In this document: in pieces, positions 10,810 through 21,680 of the stretch
Numbering within the stretch: position 1 is the first letter of the stretch
Layout: each line of letters opens with the position of its first letter
Assembly (NCBI GenBank): GCA_036936605.1
Contig: JAUPFV010000001.1
Coordinates: forward strand, 169,098,643-169,162,642
Source of the DNA: Limnanthes douglasii subsp. nivea
Taxonomy: Eukaryota > Streptophyta > Magnoliopsida > Brassicales > Limnanthaceae
Direction of reading: 5' to 3'
DNA: 64,000 bases
The notes under the pieces: generated by a model
Told to the model about the DNA's origin: nothing
The model's database searches: none
Seen by the model: the letters and a program-made list of their open reading frames with translations, nothing else
Made by a program: the position numbers and the translations under genes

Positions 10810-12691
10810 ATGAATCCGGACGCCCCGGAAGTACCACCAGCTTTGCTTGAAGTGGTGGGTAAAAATGATAAATATACCATCGAGGAGCGTGATAGATTAA
10901 AGGGCGAGATAGAAGCTCTAAGGGCAGAAAAGGAAAAGATGGGCATAAAAGAGAAGTCAAAGGCATCCGTTGCTTATCATACCGACAACCCTAGAGAGCA
11001 TGAGCCTTCGAAGACCCATGTGAGTACCAAGAAGACTCATGTTAGCTCCAAAAAGTCTCACCGGTCTAAGCCAGTGGAGAGTTCTGACTCAGACTCAGAA
11101 TCTTCTGGTAGCTCCTCAGACGAGGATGGTGTTGAAGAGTCCTTATCCTCCAGTAGTGATGAGGGCCGATCTAAAAAGAAACAAAAATTGATTAAAAAGT
11201 ATTCAAGAAAAAGGGATAGACATGGGAAATTAAAGAGGAATATAGGCAAAGGATCATCTCACAGCCGGAGGCATGTAGACCGGATGCTGGTGGATCCTTT
11301 TGCCTTCCACGATGAACCAGGTATCTTTGCAACTCCCAATGAGGATACTGTTTTCAGTCGTGGCCAGAATTGGAGACAATCTTCATTGTCTTCCAAGATT
11401 CTGTCCGGAAACCTCCCTAAGAGGTTCGATAGTACAAAAATGGAGAAATACGATGGCAGCAAAGATCCGGACAACCACTTGGAACAATTTAAAAACTTTA
11501 TGATGAATCTCGATGATGACGAGAAGTTACTTTGTAGAGCATTCTCCGAATCCTTCACGGGGAGTGCTCTGAAGTGGTATAACAGCCTACCAATACCTTT
11601 TGGGAGGCCTTTCGAAGGCAGTTTGTTGGGAGTAAAGAATTGAAGGGAAATGGGGACACAATAATTCATTGTGCCCAAGAACCAAACGAATCACTGAAAG
11701 AATACATAAGTCATTTTGTGAACACCAAAAACGGGTTGGCTGATTGCTTCGAGCAAGTAGCCATAGCATCTTTGAGGCAGGGTTTAAACCCTGGAAATTT
11801 AGCTGATTCAGTGACCAGAAAGAAAGCCATTACTTGGGGGGGGGGGGTCTACTGAATCAGGTTGGAAAACAAATCAACGTTGATGAAACAAAGAAAACTA
11901 GGGTGCACAGACAGGTGAGGTCTGCCCCGGTTGCACCAAACCCCAACCAAAATTAGTCCGGGAACAAGGCAAGGGAGACCGGACAGGGACATAACAGGGC
12001 TAAAGCTCAATCTCAGCCAGCTGCGCCTGCCCAGAGTTAACAATCTAGAAATAAGAGGGGGCCTTGGGTTCAACCAGAGTGGTTTGCAGAGTTAAAAGAA
12101 AGTGTGGCCACCATTTATGACAAAACAAAGGAAGAAGTACACTATAGAAGGCCGGCCGCACTACAATCTCCTAGGGAACACCGTAACAATTCCTTCTGTC
12201 AGTACCATAATGATACTGGCCATAACACTGACGATTGTATAGCTTTGAAACAGGAAGTTCAGAATTTAATCGAAAGAGGAAAGGTGGGGGCATATGTCAA
12301 AAGAAGAGGAGGAAATAGGCCTGATAATACTCATCGGGCTGGTCCAAACAATGCTGCTCCGGAGAGAGCTATGGTTATAATCGAGAGATTCGATGTAGAA
12401 TCAGAGTACTTGGATCCTGATCCAACTCGAAATAGAGTAGGTGCCATTGAGGAACGTTGTAAAACAGTCTCCGAGCTTATTAAGTTTTTTGAGTCACTCA
12501 CAATTTTCGGAGGGGATACTATAATAGCTCCTACTGATTCCTCAAGAAAGAGGCACGTTCATACTTTAGCTACCCAGCTAGAAGGAGGCAAGACCTCCTA
12601 TCAATCACAAATTCCATTTCCCTTCATTATTTTCGATGAGGATGACTTGAGAGATATAGCTGGCCCTCATGAAGATGTTGTTGTCATATGA
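10810..12691 (+). pseudogene. gag: gypsy gag
   Basis: Capsid/nucleocapsid precursor. The first ATG is at 10810. A charged, Ser-rich linker (SSDSDSESSGSSSDEDG region, about 11085-11130) is followed by the retrotransposon gag domain (YDGSKDP...WYNSLP, about 11450-11590). The frame then shifts near 11600 and continues through the end of the gag domain (GSKELKGNGD, LRQGLNPG). A run of G at about 11836-11847 breaks the frame again. A third open piece (12104-12691) holds a Cys/His cluster (FCQYHNDTGHNTDDC) of the zinc-knuckle type seen in Tat gag proteins. At least two frameshifts make it non-functional. Confidence 0.82.
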
Positions 12692-13184
12692 GCATCCATT
12701 GGGGGCAATGACATAAGATGAATCTTGGTGGATACTGGGAGTTCAGCCAACCACTTACAAGAAAATGAAAAATCCAGCCGTAATTCAGCGTTCAGACAGA
12801 TCAATCGTGGGTTTCACTGGAAGCTCAGCAGATGTGATCAGGGAGTTCGAAGAGGAAGTTTTGTTGGGCAAAGGCCCTTTTAAGAAGATGGTTAGAATAC
12901 TTTTTATTGTAGTGGATTGTCCCACTTGTTATAATGCTATTTTAGGGAGGTCTTGGTTCTCTAGGATGCATGCAGTGGCCTCAACAGTCCACCAATGTTT
13001 GAAATATGCTGTTCAAGGACAAGTGGGAGTTGTTCGGAGCAGCCAAAAGATTACAAGAGAATGTTATGCCACAGCACTGGCTCCACGGACGTTGGGGGCA
13101 GTTCGTATAAACGAAGAATAGCAGTTTGAGGGGCTTTCTGGGGGTGAGGGTGAAATTGATGACCCCAGAGAGACCCTTGGAGTA
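12692..13184 (+). pseudogene. gypsy aspartic protease region
   Basis: A LVDTGSS motif, the active site of retropepsins, is encoded near 12728-12750. It is followed in a shifted frame by ILGRSWF at about 12935-12960, the second landmark of the family. Stop codons lie just before the motif and a frameshift comes soon after it, so the protease cannot be made as one chain. It joins gag to the reverse transcriptase in the expected order. Confidence 0.75.
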
Positions 13185-16100
13185 TTGATACCGGTTGAAG
13201 AAGTTGAAACACATTCTTTGGAAGAGGGAATAAGTGTTAAGATAGGGTCCAGAATGCCATCCGAACTGAAGATTAAAATGTTGAAGTTTCTAAAAGATCA
13301 TCAACATGTTTTTGCTTGGTGCAATGCTGATGTTATTGGGGTTCCAGCAGATATCATATCACATCACTTATCCATTCGGAGGGACATAACACCTGTGGTA
13401 CAAAAGAGAAGGGCTTTTTCCAAGGAAAAGGCTGATGTTATTGTTGAAGAAGTTGACAGGCTCACTAAAATGGGGCATATAAAGGAGTCTCAGTATCCTT
13501 TATGGATAGCCAATCCGGTCTTGGTGAAAAAGAAAAATGGAAAGTAGCGTATGTGCATTGATTTCACAGATATCAATAGGGCTTGCCCAAAAGAATTATA
13601 CCCAGTCCCCTCGATCGATCAGCTGGTGGATTCCACTTCTGGGAATAAGCTACTGTCTTTCATGGATGCCTTCTCCGGGTACAACCAGATTCAAGTAGAT
13701 CCGAAAGATCAGGAGCATACCACATTTGTCACTGATAGGGGTCTACATTGCTACAAGGTGATGCCATTTGGATTGAAAAATGCTAGGGCTACTTATCAGA
13801 GATTGGTGAACAAAGCCTTTGCTGATCAAATTGGAAGAAATATGGAAGTATACATTGATAACATGATGGTAAAAAGTGTGGATGAACAACTACACTTGGC
13901 AGACCTCCAAGAAACTTTTGCTAACTTAGTAAACGTATATTTGAAACTAAATCCAGAAAAGTGTGTGTTCGGAGTATAGTCCGGGAAATTCCTGGGTTAT
14001 ATAATAAGTGAGCAAGGGATACAGCCCGATCCGGACCAGCTTAATGCTTTATTCCAAATAGAGCCTCCTCGAAATGTTAAAGAAGTGCAACGGTTGACTG
14101 GGAGGTTGGCTGCTTTAAATCGATTCATCTCAAGGTCTTTGGACAAATGTGCCCCGTTTTTTCAAACTTTAAAGGGTGCAAAGGGATTTGACTGGACTTC
14201 ACAGTGTGATGAGGCCTTCAATGAGATTAAAAAACATCTGTCCTCCCCCAAGACTTTATTTAAACCTGTTGATGGAGAGACACTCTTCGTATACTTGGCA
14301 GTTTCAAGTTGTGCCATCAGTGCTGTATTGGTAAGAGAGGTGGATAATTACCCCCATCCGGTGTACTACATCAACAAGAGCTTGATAGATGCAGAAAAAC
14401 GCTATTTAAAGCTCGAAAAATTAGCATTAGCCTTGGTAATTGCTGCAAGGAAGATGAGGCCTTATTTTCAGGCTCATCCTATTATCGTCCGAACATCTTT
14501 TCCCTTGTAGAATGTTCTTCAAAAGGCAGACATTTCAAGTAGAATGACTAAGTGGTCAATGAAGCTAGGCGACTTCGATATTGATTTTGCTTCTCGAACA
14601 GCAATCAAAGCTCAAGCTGTGGCTGATTTCTTAGTTGAATTCCACTCTGATAGGGATACGGAGCAAACTTCTGAGATGAAAGACAAAAATGTCTGGATTG
14701 TCCGGACGGATGGTGGATCAAGTACTATGGGATGTGGTGCAGGGGTGTGCTTGACTTCTCCATATGGTGACAAAATGTACCAGGCTATATGTTTTGCTTT
14801 TAGGGCTTTCAACAATGAGTCTGAATACGAAGCAGCTATAGCTGGTTTAAAGTTAGCTTATATTTGTGGGGCCAAAAGGGTCAAGCTGATGAGTGATTCC
14901 CAGCTTCTTATCCACCATGCGCAAGGTCAATCTGAGGCAAAAAAGGAGCAACTAGTTAAGTACTTACTTCTTCTTAAAGATGAGGCACTTAAGTTTAAAA
15001 GCATTGTTTATGAGCATATACCCCGGACAGAGAATGAATTAGCAGATTCATTGGCAACCATAGCTTACACTGAGTCATATCCATGGATCAATGTACTGGA
15101 GAGCCCTTCCATTCAACTTAATGTGGGTAAAGAGGAATAAATTTTTGAAGTACAGGTGAAGCAACCTCAAGATTAGAGATTTCCTATCCTGCAGTACCTC
15201 TCCGATGGCATCTTGCCTCCGGATAAATCACTAGCGAGAAAAATGAAACACAAGGCTCGTGGTTTTATCATACTAAGAGACGTTCTGTATAAAAAGTCTT
15301 ACAGTAAACCTCTTCTGCGGTGTTTAGGAGATGATGAGTCTCAAGTAGTCCTCTCCGAATTGCATGATGGTCAGGGATCAGCTCACTGTGGATTCAGGGC
15401 TCTAACAAGGAGAGTTTTACTGGGCGGCTACTATTGGTCATCTATTATGCAGGATGCTAAAGAGCTGGTAAGAAGGTGTGATCCATGCCAGAGATATAGC
15501 AATGAAATTCATGTCCCAGCTATCCCTTTAGAGTCGATTTCTGAGCTTATACCTTTTGCTCGATGAGGGTTGGATTTAGTGGGCCCTCTTCCTATGGCAT
15601 CCGGAGGGCGCAAAACTATAATTGTTGCTATAGATTACTTTTCGAAGTGGATTGAAGCAGCCCCCCTGGCAGGAACAACATCAAAAGCTGTCATAAAATT
15701 CATTTTATCCAATATCTGTTGCAGATTTGGTGTTCCACAGAAGATAACAACAAACAATGGGCCACAGTTCGACAACAAGGAAATGAAGAGTTTATGTGCC
15801 TCTAGGGGTATACAACATTATTTCTCTTCACCTTTCCACCCACAAGCAAACGGTCAAGTTGAAGTGGCTAACAGAACTATACTGTCCGGTTTGAAGAAAA
15901 ATTTAGAAGGGGCTGCTGGAAAATGGCCTAGCTATTTACAAGAGTTTTATGGGCCTACCAGACTACTTCTGGGGCTGCAACACAAGAATCATCTTTTGCC
16001 TTGGTCTATGTGATGGATGCCATAGCTCCCATAGAGGCAACTCTCCTTTTTTTTCGAGTTCACAATTTCTCCGAACACGCTAACGAAGTGGCAGTCAGGG

Positions 16101-16408
16101 GTCAGCTTGACCTAATAGAGGAAAGACGAGTTAAGGCTCACATTAGAGCTGCACACTATCAGGGTTTGATGAGAAGCAGGTTTGCTTCTAGAGTTAAAAA
16201 AAGAGATTTTCAGTCGGGGGACAAGGTGTTAAGGAAAGTCTTCTTACACACTAAAGAGATGTTGTTCGGCAAACTAGCCCCAACTTGGGAAGGACCTTAT
16301 ATGGTCATTGAAAGGCTCAAACCTGGAACATACTGGCTAGAAGACAAGGATGGAAGGGTTTTGAATCACCCTTGGAATATTGAGCATCTTCGAATGTACT
16401 TGGAATAG
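13185..16408 (+). pseudogene. pol: gypsy pol: reverse transcriptase, two RNases H, integrase
   Basis: The reverse transcriptase spans about 13380-13980 (CIDFTDINRACPK, SFMDAFSGYNQI, MPFGLKNA). Its catalytic box reads YIDN (13850-13861) instead of YIDD. The RT-linked RNase H is at about 14210-14500. The second RNase H at 14690-15080 keeps its acidic residues (RTDGGSS, NESEYEA, SDSQLL, ENELADSLA). The integrase zinc domain is at 15350-15520 (H...H...CDPCQ), and the core begins at 15570 (DLVGPLP). Its second catalytic Asp is Asn in TTNNGPQF. The C-terminal part ends at 16408. Stops interrupt the frame at 13545, 13977, 14508, 15138, about 15174 and 15564, and a frameshift occurs near 15980. Several stops and both Asp-to-Asn changes are G-to-A or C-to-T transitions. 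Confidence 0.9.
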
Positions 16409-16924
16409 AAGCTGTGTAAATATTTACTTGTTTAAAAGTCCATGTAAATATTTGGGGGCATACTCTTTCCTCCCCTGGTGGCGCGGGGAGGTTTTAATGA
16501 GATGTGCGGGCTTTTTTTTATAAAATTTGATGCCTTTTTAAAAAATTTGAAGTGTTCTTACTTTGTTTCTTGTCATACCATCCAGATTGAATTAAAGGAA
16601 TGATGACAACTTAAATATTTGTCATCGGAGAATTTAAACACTCTCGCTTTAGAATATTTATGAAATAACTAAGGGCTGTTTAAACACTAGCCACCAAAAT
16701 TGAAACAAACTATGAAAGAATGCAAGAATTGTGCAAAATAAAGATTTTCATTGAAATAACCTAAGTGCCTTGGCCTTCCAAGGACTTTTAAACTGTCAGA
16801 CAAAATAAAAGATCTATCCGGTCAAATACCGGACACAATTACAAAAATGCCTTGGCCTTCCAAGGACTTTAGTTCAGATAACATAAAAGGTGAAAAGATA
16901 ATTCATAATCTAAGACTGAGCCTT
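16409..16924 (+). other. Non-coding spacer between pol and the antisense gene
   Basis: No gene. A GC-rich hairpin (CCTCCCC...GGGGAGG) followed by a T run lies at about 16465-16522. The sequence TGCCTTGGCCTTCCAAGGAC occurs twice, at about 16764 and 16847, and its core is itself a small palindrome (CCTTGG/CCAAGG). The spacer would be the shared 3' end region of the sense pol transcript and the antisense transcript. Confidence 0.5.
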
Positions 16925-19844
16925 TTAAGATGGCTCAGCTTCATTTGTCTTCTTCTTCTTCTTGGGATCGTCCTCCTCCTCATTTGGGCTCTCCCCGGTG
17001 TTCTCTTCTTCGTCAGAGGAGGAAGCACTAGAATAATCATGCAAGTCTCCATCAGCCATAGTGTGGAAGGGAAGGTCTTCGTACTCTACATGAAGCCACA
17101 AATCTCCCAGGTTCCTCTTCGGGAACTTCTCATGAAAGAGCAAGACCATGTCCGACCTCACCTTGGCATACATTTGCTCTTGAGTATCTATTACATTGTT
17201 GGCATAAGCATCGATCTTGGCCTGAATTTTGGCCTCTTGCTCCCTTAGCAGATCTGCTTTCTCCTCTGCAGCCTTGGACACTGTGTTCTCGAGCGCAATC
17301 TTGTCATTTGTCAAGTTATGGATGACTTGGTCCTTGGCCTTCGCCTCCTCTTTTGAAGAGGTGAGATCTTTCTCTAATCCGGACAGCTTTTCCCCGAGGT
17401 CTTTGATAGTCTCTTCCAGGGTGGAAACTTTTGTGGTCCACCCCTCTTGGCTCTTCTTTAGCTCCTCGTTTTCTCCCTTCAGAATGTCAGCATTTTGGGT
17501 GGCAATGAGGAGATCGTTGGACAGTTTCTCCTTGTCAGATTTGAGATCTTTGATAATATCTGTCTGACCTCGAACTTGTTTCTCCAGAACAAGCACTGGC
17601 TGAACATTACTTAATATGGAGTGAGTTATAATATCCCTTTCACTTGAAACAATAAGAGTCTTACCATTAAAAGTAACGGTGTTCGAAGTGCTTGGAGGGA
17701 GGTAAGGCCTAGCAAACTCGTCTCTAGGAAGGTTTGCAAAATAGTCACCAAGTCCATCAAGCCCTGTGATGTCAACACCATCAATGCTAAGGTCTCCTCC
17801 TCCAACCTCGTCAGTTTGAAAGTCACCAGGGATCTCCTCTGCTTTTGTCGGATCAGTAGGTCTATAGGGGGGAGAGGCTCCGGAGGCCGGAGAGAAAGTT
17901 CATCACCCCTGGAGGTCTTTTTCTTTTTGGCCTCCCTCTCCTTGTTCTATGCTCCACGTTTTCGGTCTCTCTTGGGAACCCTTGGAGGTTTGGGAGATCC
18001 TACCTCTTCCTTAGCACTCTCCTGCTCCACCACTTCTAGGAGAGCAGCATCGATCTGGCTTGGGGCTGCCCCCTCTGGGTTTGTTGGAGCAACCTCCTCC
18101 ACCTCGGCAGGTTTAGCCTCACTTGCAGCCTTCTTGCCCTTCCCTTTCTTGCCTTTCATTTTACTCGGGGCCTTGGCTCGACCTGGCAAGTACAATGTCC
18201 TGTCCGGTTCATGTGTTCTCTTCAGGACTACATCCGGAGGGGGTGGAGTGGTGAGTTCTTCCCAGGTCAAGTCCCTCCGACCAGTAGTGTTCCAGCGGTG
18301 AGACCTTGCAAGATTGCCTCTAGTAAAGGCATCATGGAAACGGTTCCCCCACTTTTTAGCAGCCCAAGTCTTGATCTTGGTGTAAGTGGCCTGCCTAGCA
18401 TTTAGATTGTCGTTAAAGTCTTTGGGCAGCACTATAAAAAAGAGAGACAAAACCAGTCAGTTAGATAGATTTGATAAAAATGAAAATGAGAAGTGTAAGG
18501 TGGGATTCTTACAATCACTTCTCCAACTGCTGGTAAGAAGACTCGGGTTGACTCCAGCCTTGATCTTCCTTCCATTTTCCCAAGCACCACTCACGAACAA
18601 GAAGTGAGTCCTCTAATTCCTCTCTGCTTTGATCAGGTCATCCACCGTCTTATAGTTATCACCCATGTTGAAGTGATAAAAGGGGATACGAGGGTTTCTG
18701 CAGAGACCAGCCACAACAGTGAATTCCTCCATCGGGAGAGGACTTCCGGAGAGCCTGGAGGCCATGATACAGGCCATGAGAGTGTACCACGCATTAGGGC
18801 TCAGTTGGCTTGGACAGAGCTTGATCAAATGGAGGTACCTAACTATCTACGGATCCAAGGGAAACCTTAGCCCCCCAGTTAAAAAGCTCAGTAAAGATGA
18901 ATACTTCACTAAGTTTGCAGTCCATTGGGGTTTCAGGGTCTATTGGGATCCTAATTTTCACGTTCTCCGGAATCCCCCACTTCGTTCGCATCCGACCCAG
19001 TTCGGCTGTGTGGATAAAGGCATAATTGATTTTTTGCAAGGCAAGTAAATATTTGACACTGACCTTGTGGAAACAAGGTCCAACTTGTCCCTTTAAGACC
19101 TCTGGCAGTTCTGGATGCCTGAGGCATAGTTCTTCTTTGCCTTTATCGTTCTTGGCAACACCAGCATCACTTGTCTGTCCGGAGGCTTCAAACTCGAATG
19201 GAGCCTCTTCGACAGAATCCTCCATAACTTCCTCCATTACCGAGGAGGGGTTTTCAGTTGTCTTTGGGAGGGGGGAGTTAGGAGTTGGCTCAGTCTGACC
19301 TCCGGACTGTTGAGCTTCAATATTTTCTTGAGCTCTAACCTCCGCTTGAGCTAGTGGCCTCCGGGCCGGACAACCTGTCCTTAGGTACTTTAATGGGTGC
19401 ATCTGACCCTGTATTGCTGTCTTTGGCCCCTGATTTTGAAGGGGTGCCTTTGGAAGCCTGCCCTTTAACTAGTCGGCCTCTTCTTTGGTCCAACGGTTTG
19501 TTGGGAGAGATATCTGCGTCTGACCCCATGGCAATAAATGAGGAAGGCTTTTTGAAGCTGGTAACTGCTAACCCTGGTTCAACAGTGGGTTCTGATTCTT
19601 GGATCGATGAACCTGAGACGATGGGAGAAAGGCTGGTCTGAAACAATCTCCTCGGTTTGACACCTTTTGTTGAGGAGGAACCCTGGTCAGTCTCAGTGTT
19701 TGAAGTTGCTGGTTTGTCGATGGGGGAAGTAGGTAGGCCTGCTGCAATGCGCCTTTCCCTTTCAACTTTTTGTGCCTTCTCTAGTTCTGATAGATTGAGC
19801 CACCCGCCTCTGATTAAAGCGTTCCTAGCCGTGAACATAAACAA
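16925..19844 (-). pseudogene. Antisense gene of the gypsy element ('putative gypsy type transposon' family, Pfam Transposase_28-like)
   Basis: Tat-lineage gypsy elements are known to carry an extra gene on the opposite strand downstream of pol; its role is unknown. Here it starts at ATG 19844 (MFMFTARNAL) and its frames run leftward. A Ser/Pro-rich N-terminal part is followed by a conserved core at about 18510-19090 (KWGIPENV, LSPNAWYTLMA, FYHFNM, HFLFVSGAWENG). A GT...AG intron at about 18512-18431 follows, then a Lys-rich part (18450-17947) and a long heptad-type coiled coil with an acidic end (17596-16925). Frameshifts near 19340-19400 and 18830-18840 and a TAG near 18615 (probably from TGG) break it. 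The protein has no resemblance to a real transposase despite the family name. Confidence 0.72.
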
Positions 19845-19932
19845 CTAAAATGAAGAACTTGTGTTTGAGAGAGAAAGCTCTGAAAATTAGCAAAGTGAAT
19901 ATGTAGATGATGATAAAACAGTGGAAAAGTGT

Positions 19933-19945
19933 TTAATTTATAGTA
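19933..19945 (-). promoter_or_regulatory. TATA box for the antisense gene
   Basis: On the - strand, ACTATAAATTAAAC lies about 90-100 bp before the ATG at 19844. A pyrimidine-rich leader (GCTTTCTCTCTC) lies between. It sits inside the element, outside the LTR, so the antisense gene appears to have its own promoter. Confidence 0.5.
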
Positions 19946-20268
19946 AACCCCAAAAAGGTGTTTTGATTCCTAGGAGAATTCAAAAGGATTAGCAATGATT
20001 AAGAAACGGCGCTGATGTCACCTTCATTTAATGAAGAGGTTGCTTTTCAGATAATGTGGGAGCGAAAATCAAGGTGAAAAAAAATGGCTGAAGTGACGAA
20101 CCAGAGAGAGACACGTGTCCCACGAACTCTGGCAAAAAACCGTTTAGATTCAAAGAACCTTTTTCAGTCCGGATAAAACTATAACACAATTCGGAGGACC
20201 TGTCCGGATGTAACTGTCACTAGCAACGGATTGTTTTTCAGGTTTTGACAAAGGTTTTTGAACAAACA

Positions 20269-20285
20269 CCTAAAAAAGGGGCTAC
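20269..20285 (+). other. Polypurine tract and edge of the 3' LTR
   Basis: CTAAAAAAGGGGCTAC precedes the TGATGAG start of the 3' LTR. Purine tracts in this place prime plus-strand synthesis. Confidence 0.65.
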
Positions 20286-20694
20286 TGATGAGTCCGGATT
20301 CCGTTACCACTTCGGACAGGGTCAGTTCGGACAATGCCTTCCCAACCGGACGGTAATAATTCAGACACCATCATCCATTGGACTGTTCGAACAGAACAAA
20401 AGTACTTAAAAACCTAATCACTTCTTGACTAAGCTGCCTGCTCTCCTACTAAGAGCTCATGGGTCCTTGAACTTGACCCGGGTCCATTAAACATGACCCG
20501 AAAGCCCATAAGGCCCAACTGTAAGGGTATAAATACCCAACCCCCAACATTAATTGAGGGTAATGAAAATTAAATACAACCAGGCTGCTTAATTCTCCCT
20601 CTACTCTCTACTCAAATATTAAATACTCTCAAACTTCCACACAGTTCTAAACAAAAATTATAAACTTGCCCTCAGACGAAAATAAACCACACCA
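20286..20694 (+). repeat. 3' LTR of the gypsy element
   Basis: Full 409-bp copy of the 5' LTR with about 15 substitutions and no length difference. It keeps the canonical TG...CA ends and is followed by the target duplication AAACC. Confidence 0.93.
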
Positions 20695-21308
20695 AAACCG
20701 GTTTTAGAATCAACAGAAGTATAAAGCCTCCATTTGCACCCGTCTAAATCTTTGTTTACACAATAAACGGTGATCTTGCTAAAGGTATTATGCATGTACC
20801 TAAATGTAAAACCGTTCTCTAATGCATAATGAGATAAGGATAACCTTAGACCTGCAGCACCATCAGGAAATGACTGTCCAACACTGATGATAGCTTCCGC
20901 CCATCCAGTTGTAGCAAGATGCCTTTTTTAGGGGGTTAAAATCGCTAAACAGCTACTGCTTTCACCATTAGTTCGTTGCATATGCGAGGATTCTTCGAAC
21001 AGTTGACCAGGTTGTTTACGTTTAATTGCGGAGCCTTTATCAACAACCTGTTCTTCGATAAGAAAACTAACACTCTTGAGACGCTGAACATCAAGGTAAC
21101 ATTCCAACCCAATAAATTCGGTCTCCTTATTAAACAAATAATTATTCTTAGCACTGCAGGAATAGCTAATGATGTAGTTGCCTCTAACAAGTCCCTGCCA
21201 TGTTTCCTCAACGTACTGTTGCAAAGACTCGAAATTTTCAAATTCGGACAGCTGAACAATAGCTGTTTCGTGACCAAATTTGAAAATGCAAACTTTTGGT
21301 TTCGACAT
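20695..21308 (-). pseudogene. MULE transposase, N-terminal part
   Basis: Starts at the ATG at 21308 (MSKPKVCIFKFG), which begins a PB1-like N-terminal domain of MULE transposases. A MuDR-type DNA-binding region follows (WAEAIISVGQSFPDG, FRYMHNTF, CVNKDLDGCKWRLYT). The frame runs unbroken to the gypsy insertion apart from one TAA at 20930-20928. Removing the inserted element and one copy of the target duplication keeps codons in phase with the segment starting at 10327. An alternative ATG exists at 21362, but the sequence before MSKPK does not look conserved. Confidence 0.83.
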
Positions 21309-21399
21309 TGTGTACCCTGAATTGTAGGAGTTTTGGTTAGTTTGTTGTAGGGCAGCGTACAACAGCTGAATGTGTTACAAAGCTAAAACATGTCGAAAT

Positions 21400-21680
21400 G
21401 ATATATGTTTGAAGACATCTAGCAATGTATCATAACTACAACCGCAGTGTATGTACACTAATCTATCAATCACTGCATCAAAATCGCAATGTCCATACTC
21501 ACATCTAGCAACCATAGTATACATGCACAAATCGCAAAAACATATATCAGTTCTAGGTAGAATCGCAATGATAAATAAAACGCAGCCGCAGTCAAGAACT
21601 ATACCAATCTAGCAATCACAACATATAAAATAACACATAAATCGCACCCTATATCATACACTGACAATACAGCAATCGCA
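21400..21680 (+). repeat. Motif cluster upstream of the transposase gene
   Basis: Copies of CATCTAGCAATGT, AATCTAGCAA and AATCGCAATG recur at about 21415, 21479, 21503, 21530, 21560, 21605 and 21640. This is the transposase promoter side, and the motifs again read on the + strand. It is the third large cluster and lies beyond the nested gypsy element, showing that the motif belongs to the MULE. Confidence 0.72.

Larger units (their letters stand above)
10328..20694 (+). mobile_element. Ty3/gypsy Tat-lineage LTR retrotransposon nested in the MULE transposase
   Basis: Two 409-bp LTRs, a perfect 5-bp target duplication AAACC (10323-10327 and 20695-20699), a primer-binding-type sequence after the 5' LTR and a purine tract before the 3' LTR define a complete element of 10,367 bp. 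Internal order is gag, protease, reverse transcriptase, RNase H, a second RNase H, integrase, then a long 3' region with an antisense gene. The additional RNase H and the antisense ORF are known marks of the Tat lineage (Retand/Ogre type). The LTRs differ at about 15 of 409 positions. The pol region has several stop codons, so this copy cannot move on its own. Confidence 0.93.

Noticed and set aside
17229..18301. + strand frames in the gypsy 3' region
   Set aside because: The - strand shows a coiled coil, Lys-rich part and conserved core; the + frames are Ser/Phe-rich shadows.
16925..19844. A true DNA transposase, as the family name would suggest
   Set aside because: No catalytic motif of any transposase is visible; it is the known antisense ORF of Tat gypsy elements.
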